DNA of 64,000 bases from Pomphorhynchus laevis. Lineage: Eukaryota > Acanthocephala > Palaeacanthocephala > Echinorhynchida > Pomphorhynchidae. The notes beneath the pieces were generated by a model. That model did not search any database. It saw nothing but the letters and a program-made list of their open reading frames with translations, and had not been told where the DNA came from. Position numbers and translations under genes: made by a program. Position 1 is the first letter of the stretch; each line of letters opens with the position of its first letter. The stretch covers positions 1 through 64,000 of the forward strand of contig WNNJ02002880.1 in NCBI GenBank assembly GCA_012934845.2, given 5' to 3'. This document shows, one piece after another, positions 59,738-64,000 of the stretch.

Positions 59738-60964
59738 TTGGATATATATGGTGGGGAAAAGTGTAAGAAGCAAGTTAAAAGCCAATGTTTCGCAAGTCCT
59801 GTTAAGGACCAATATGTAGAGATAGAGGTGGCATGTTGCTCTGTGAATTGTAACATATGGTCTAAAATTAATGTTAAAGCGGATGATATTAAAGTAGTTC
59901 AATCCGGTAAATTTTGTTGTGGTGTGTGTGCGGCTCGTAATTGTGAATGGAACACTATTCTTGAGGAAAAATTACAAAATAATATTAAAATGGTGTCAGA
60001 GCTTAAGGAGATCGTAACTATGCTACAGAATAGTATTCTCTCTAGTGCATCTGAGGTAAATTTACAACGAAAAATACAGCATAAGTTACCTGAGGTGGTG
60101 GGTGAGGTGAATTCTATAACTTCGAATAAATCCTTCAATAATGCAGATATCGATCCAAATGCACATCGATACCCACATGCAGTTAGCAAGACTACATCGT
60201 CAGTTACGGGTTTCACTCCTGTTCGTATCTGGAAGAGAGGTCACTCAAAATCGTATACTGTTCGTCAAACAGAAAATGAACGAACGCTGACTGTCAACAC
60301 TCACACAGGCAATGATGTTATACAGAACTCAGCTACTAGTAATGACAGTGTGGTTCTACATAAAGAGTGCGTAAACGAGCACATTAAGGAAGCTCATTTC
60401 ATATCATCTCAATCAATGAATGCCTCTAGAGCGAGTTCTCCGGTGCAGCAAATGTCTACTTTCTCACAACTGCGTAAACAGCATGATCCTTTGCGTTCTA
60501 TTATTTTCGCCAATGTGTCGGAATCAAGCTCTGTCAATATCCAAAACCGACTAAATGAAGATTTGTCTAGGGTACGTAATATTCTCACGATCGTTTTGGC
60601 ACAATCCCCAGAAGAGATAGTATCTAGTATTAAAATAGTTGCTTTATTCCGCATAGGGAGAAAAATTAACGATCGTCCTAGACTGCTAAAAGCCATTCTG
60701 ACAGATCCAAAAGCCGTTAAGACCATCTTTAGGAACTCTTATCGTCTCCAAGGTTCGTCTGCAAGATTGTTAAAAGATCTCGACGTGAATGAACGTAAGC
60801 TTCTACGTGAAGCTAAACAATGTTTGAAGTCTCGTATTGAAGCTGGTGAGTCAAACTTGACAATTCGAAATTTTCAGGTTGTGCGGAGGAAGACTCAAAT
60901 ACATTGGATGCCTCTACAGGTAGATCATTCAATCCTTCCTCCGCCGCTCATAAGTCATTGGTAA
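59738..60964 (+). CDS. LINE-G ORF1: Cys-rich (PHD-like) and RNA-binding-like protein, 408 aa
   Basis: The first about 70 residues contain a zinc-binding pattern: GGEKCKKQV, ACCSVNCNIW, then CCGVCAARNC, in the spacing of a PHD-type finger as seen in ORF1 of several CR1/L2 LINEs. A short coiled-coil-like segment follows (EEKLQNNIKMVSELKEIVTM), then a low-complexity middle. The C-terminal 150 residues have an RRM-like part with VALFRIGRKINDRPRLLK and LRDLD-like LLKDLDVNERKLL, ending FQVVRRKTQIHW, typical of CR1-like ORF1. It probably binds element RNA. It overlaps ORF2 by about 60 nt in another frame. Confidence 0.8.
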   Translation: MDIYGGEKCKKQVKSQCFASPVKDQYVEIEVACCSVNCNIWSKINVKADDIKVVQSGKFCCGVCAARNCEWNTILEEKLQNNIKMVSELKEIVTMLQNSILSSASEVNLQRKIQHKLPEVVGEVNSITSNKSFNNADIDPNAHRYPHAVSKTTSSVTGFTPVRIWKRGHSKSYTVRQTENERTLTVNTHTGNDVIQNSATSNDSVVLHKECVNEHIKEAHFISSQSMNASRASSPVQQMSTFSQLRKQHDPLRSIIFANVSESSSVNIQNRLNEDLSRVRNILTIVLAQSPEEIVSSIKIVALFRIGRKINDRPRLLKAILTDPKAVKTIFRNSYRLQGSSARLLKDLDVNERKLLREAKQCLKSRIEAGESNLTIRNFQVVRRKTQIHWMPLQVDHSILPPPLISHW

Positions 60965-62037
60965 TTTCAAATATTTCATATGTGGATAATAAATGTTTAA
61001 GAAATATTGTCCATTACTTCTCCCCATTGTGGTCGGCTCTTGAGCGACGTAGCGAGGATTATCAGTCATACATACCGATATCGATGGCTCAGCAGACTCT
61101 ACCCTTAAGCTTAGAATGTTTGTTATTATATACGAACGCCCGTAGTCTTCTTCCAAAAATTGACGAATTAAAACTCCGCATTGAGAATTCGCATCCGCTA
61201 TTAGTTGCTATTACTGAAACATGGCTTCATGATAGAATTACTGATGCTGAGATCTGGATTGAAAATTATACATCTTATCGAGTTGACAGATCTATCTGCA
61301 AGGGTGGTGGAGTGATTATCTATGTGCATAATAGTTTAGTGTTTAAATTGCTAGATGTACGAGCGTCCGATGGAATCGAGTTATTGTGGGGTAGTGTGTC
61401 TCTTCCTACCCTTGGTTCAGTGACTTTAGGCTTAATCTATCGCAATCCCACTTCAGATGTCTGTTGCTTGATCGATTACATTCTAGAGTTTGGTTCCAAA
61501 CCAAATCTTTTTATAGTTGGTGATTTCAACTTAGCGACAGTAGATTGGAACACCTACACATCTTCTGTGTGTAGTCCGTCCACATCATTATTTCTTGATA
61601 TGATTAACTCGCTAAACCTTACCCAACATGTTTCAAAATTTACCCGATTTTCCCAAGAAAATCAATCGCTACTTGATATTTGTCTAACATCGAATAAATA
61701 CATTATACACAAAGTTACGTACTCCGATCCTTTGGGTAGGTCAGATCACTGTGTTCTCAATTTCTACTCAGATTTTACACGTCCTTCAGCTTGTAGATTA
61801 CAACAGAATTCTTTAAATTATTTTAAAACTAACTTCGAACTTGTGCGTCAGAATCTATTAAGTATTTCATGGCTCAGTCCGTTTTATGTTGGGGTTGATA
61901 AGGCATGCTATCAGTTAGAAGCCACCCTTATGGAATTACTCATACGATTTTCGCCCCGTAAAACCGTTGCAAATCGTATACACCATAAACCTTGGTTTGA
62001 CAAAGAGTTAAGGAATGCTTTAAAATTAAAAAAATGA
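60904..62037 (+). CDS. LINE-G ORF2, endonuclease part, 377 aa
   Basis: Apurinic-type endonuclease: LYTNARSLLPKIDEL (Asn), VAITETWLHD (catalytic Glu), YRVDRSICKGGGVIIYV, LIYRNPTSD, FIVGDFNLATVDW (Asp/Asn) and GRSDHCVLNF (Asp/His). All expected catalytic residues are visible. After KPWFDKELRNALKLKK the frame stops in the heptamer A-run, and the RT frame begins at an overlapping ATG (ATGA). Confidence 0.85.
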   Translation: MDASTGRSFNPSSAAHKSLVISNISYVDNKCLRNIVHYFSPLWSALERRSEDYQSYIPISMAQQTLPLSLECLLLYTNARSLLPKIDELKLRIENSHPLLVAITETWLHDRITDAEIWIENYTSYRVDRSICKGGGVIIYVHNSLVFKLLDVRASDGIELLWGSVSLPTLGSVTLGLIYRNPTSDVCCLIDYILEFGSKPNLFIVGDFNLATVDWNTYTSSVCSPSTSLFLDMINSLNLTQHVSKFTRFSQENQSLLDICLTSNKYIIHKVTYSDPLGRSDHCVLNFYSDFTRPSACRLQQNSLNYFKTNFELVRQNLLSISWLSPFYVGVDKACYQLEATLMELLIRFSPRKTVANRIHHKPWFDKELRNALKLKK

Positions 62038-63851
62038 AATTCCAGTTGTTTTCTAATAATAGTATTGATTACTGTAGGTATAAAGAGGCCAGAAATCGGT
62101 TCACATTTCTTAAACGCTTCAAACAATGTCAATTTGAAGAGAAAATTGCTCAAATGTCAATTCATAATCCTAAATCCGTATTCAATTATGCTAATTTCAA
62201 CAACAAAAATAAACACATTGGTTCACTTGTTGATACTGATGGTTGCACATTGATTAAATATGATGACATAGCGAATGCTTTCGCTCAACATTTTTGCATA
62301 GGAGTTCGTAAATCCTCCTCCGTCACCAATGCCTCGTACTGTCCATCGAATATAAACATTCTTCAGATGTTTTCTGTTAATGATGTAGTGCTAGAGCTCA
62401 AGCGGCTTAAATCGTCAGGTTCTATTTGTCCTGATCGTTTACCACCGGTATTTCTCAAGAATATCGCTGATGTTATCGGCATACCACTATATTGGATTTG
62501 TGTCGCCTCCTTGTACTTCGGTTGTGTCCCGATGAATTGGAAACTTTCGTTGATAAGGCCCATTTTGAAAAAAGGTGATCCATCTTCAGTTGAAAATTAT
62601 CGCCCGATAAGTTTAACGTGTGTATTCTGTCGAGTTTTGGAAAGGATAATATACCACATTCTAAGCGATTATCTAGAATCCAACAAATTATTGTGTAACA
62701 ATCAACATGGATTTCGAAGGGATCGCTCAACAATCACTAATCTCTTGATTGCCCAGAATAGCTGGGGTTCGTTAGTTGATAAGGGCTTTGATGTTGATAT
62801 ATTATTTTTTGATTTTTCAAAAGCGTTTGATATGGTTCCACATGACATCTTGATTCAGAAAATGCGTGCTCTAAACATTGATCCACTTATTATTCGCTGG
62901 ATAAAAGAATTTTTATCTAACAGATTCTATCAGGTTGTTGTAAATGGTTCTCTTTCTGATCCTTATCCGGTCAATGTTGGAGTTCCGCAGGGTTCGGTCC
63001 TCGGCCCATTGTTATTCTGTATTTTCATTAATGACCTTCCTTCCATTTTGAACTCACACTCTCTTTTATATGCAGACGACCTAAAAATTTGGCAGGCTAT
63101 CCGGTCAGATTCGGACACGGTGCTAGTTCAATCGGATATCGACAGCATTTCCAACTGGGCTTATATGAATGGTCTGTCACTGAATATATCAAAGTGTGCA
63201 TGTATGCGTTTACAATCACGCAGTCATAGTGTGTATCCAACTTATCATCTTGAGGATCAGAACATTAAAGTAGTAACTCGTCTTAGCGACCTTGGAATAG
63301 TAGTTGCGAATGATTTTTCGACTAGTTGGAATACTGAGTTGGCTTGCTCGAAAGCAAATCGAATGGTTGGGATGATTCGTAGAACTTTTAGTGTGTTGAG
63401 TCCAGTTTCATTTAGAGCACTCGCCAACGCATTTGTGATCAGTCATCTTACCTATGCATCACAATGTTCGTTCCCAAGAACAGTATACGAGAAAAGTAGA
63501 ATTGAAAATGTGCTGCGCCGGGCAACAAAGCTCGTAAATTCAGTTAAAGCCTTACCTTATAATGAAAGGCTAAAAAAACTTGGTATGGTTTCTATAAGCG
63601 ACCTTCGGTTTCGGCGAGATATGTGTTCAACATGGGAAGCTTTACACAAGGAAAATCACGTCTTAAGAGAATTGATGACTGTTCGGAAAAGTCGGGCTTT
63701 GCGTGGACACAATTTTACTTTAGCCCATCGCCGAGTTATACGCTCTAAAACTGTACAATTTGGACACCGAATCGTAGGTAAGTGGAACCGATTAAGTGAA
63801 GAAATTGTCAACTCAAGATCGGTTTCAGCATTCAAACATAAACTTTTGTGA
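62034..63851 (+). CDS. LINE-G ORF2, reverse transcriptase part, 605 aa
   Basis: Starts YKEARNRFTFLKRF, the usual linker after the endonuclease. RT motifs: LIRPILKKGDPSSVENYRPI, HGFRRDRSTITNLL, DILFFDFSKAFDMVPH (first Asp), VNVGVPQGSVLGPLLF, LLYADDLKIW (YADD) and LGIVVANDFS, then a CR1-like end LRGHNFTLAHRRV ... RIVGKWNRLSEEIV. The RT looks intact. It lies in a different frame from the endonuclease part by one base at an A-run near 62028-62034, so one slip separates it from a fused ORF2 such as CR1 elements normally have. Confidence 0.88.
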   Translation: MKFQLFSNNSIDYCRYKEARNRFTFLKRFKQCQFEEKIAQMSIHNPKSVFNYANFNNKNKHIGSLVDTDGCTLIKYDDIANAFAQHFCIGVRKSSSVTNASYCPSNINILQMFSVNDVVLELKRLKSSGSICPDRLPPVFLKNIADVIGIPLYWICVASLYFGCVPMNWKLSLIRPILKKGDPSSVENYRPISLTCVFCRVLERIIYHILSDYLESNKLLCNNQHGFRRDRSTITNLLIAQNSWGSLVDKGFDVDILFFDFSKAFDMVPHDILIQKMRALNIDPLIIRWIKEFLSNRFYQVVVNGSLSDPYPVNVGVPQGSVLGPLLFCIFINDLPSILNSHSLLYADDLKIWQAIRSDSDTVLVQSDIDSISNWAYMNGLSLNISKCACMRLQSRSHSVYPTYHLEDQNIKVVTRLSDLGIVVANDFSTSWNTELACSKANRMVGMIRRTFSVLSPVSFRALANAFVISHLTYASQCSFPRTVYEKSRIENVLRRATKLVNSVKALPYNERLKKLGMVSISDLRFRRDMCSTWEALHKENHVLRELMTVRKSRALRGHNFTLAHRRVIRSKTVQFGHRIVGKWNRLSEEIVNSRSVSAFKHKLL

Positions 63852-64000
63852 CTTTTGTTTGTGAGTCTTTTTTTTTCTTTACTTTTCCTTTTCTTTTTTT
63901 AACAGTGCAACTGTGAGCTTTGCTCGTCTGTTTGTCGAAATAATAATAATGCAGCGATTTATTTCCCATTTCGCCTTTCGGCTGGGCAAAATTTAAAATA

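Larger units (their letters stand above)
59738..64000 (+). mobile_element. LINE-G: nearly complete CR1-like non-LTR retrotransposon
   Basis: ORF1 59738-60964, ORF2 in two frames 60904-62037 and 62034-63851, and a 3' untranslated end with a T-rich run, (AAT)n and the hairpin GCCTTTCGGC at 63977-63986. It reaches the window edge, so the 3' end is probably just outside or at 64000. The frames are long and clean, so the copy is young. It lies next to the HGS 5' end on the opposite strand (divergent). Confidence 0.88.

Noticed and set aside
1-64000. CRISPR arrays, rRNA genes, LTR retroelements, Polintons
   Set aside because: No regularly spaced short repeats with unique spacers, no rRNA-like sequence, no gag-pol with LTRs, and no capsid or protein-primed polymerase motifs were seen.

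Overview
This is a strongly AT-rich, intron-rich stretch of an invertebrate animal genome. Three host genes can be assembled exon by exon. All lie on the minus strand, so transcription runs from high to low coordinates: an HGS/Hrs homologue (ESCRT-0; 14 coding exons, 58685 down to 44504), an ESS2/DGCR14 homologue (spliceosome-associated; 5 exons, 30367 down to 15889) and a mitochondrial ribosomal protein mL40/MRPL40 homologue (from about 8.7 kb down to 156). In each gene the exon phases join without a break; only the first exon of mL40 and the end of HGS exon 12 stay uncertain. The three products (endosomal sorting, splicing, mitochondrial translation) have no evident shared pathway.

Almost everything else is retroelement sequence. 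Penelope-like elements (PLEs) dominate: PLE-A (724-2508) has inverted terminal repeats, PLE-D (10930-12653) has a long reverse transcriptase, PLE-B (20836-21540) has a GIY-YIG end, and there are RT pieces at 25012-25353, 40870-41060 and 42350-43140, several solo PLE-D ends, and a palindrome with a GIY-YIG linker motif in both arms (13963-14263). Target-primed LINEs make up the rest: a gag-like, apurinic-endonuclease LINE cluster (31826-37070), an RT with a C-terminal restriction-like endonuclease (37505-39780), an RTE-like endonuclease fragment (56830-57485) and a nearly complete CR1-like LINE (59738-64000, running to the window edge). I saw no LTR retrovirus, Polinton or other capsid-bearing element.

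The most interesting theme is small-ribozyme-like sequence. Short modules with the hammerhead core order (CTGANGA, hairpin, GAAA) sit at PLE ends at 779-820, 2412-2454, 21759-21795 and 24870-24905, inside a foldback at 15363-15527, and in a degenerate tandem array at 39910-40280. Two satellite-like tandem arrays (about 360 bp units at 3945-5985, about 375 bp units at 19440-20460) share a conserved core of about 60 nt in which GAAAC precedes CTGATGAG, with complementary flanks; this permuted arrangement is not explained by the other features.

The organism cannot be named from sequence alone. AT-richness, long introns, many PLEs and a CR1-like LINE with a Cys-rich ORF1 would fit a flatworm or another spiralian, but this is inference.
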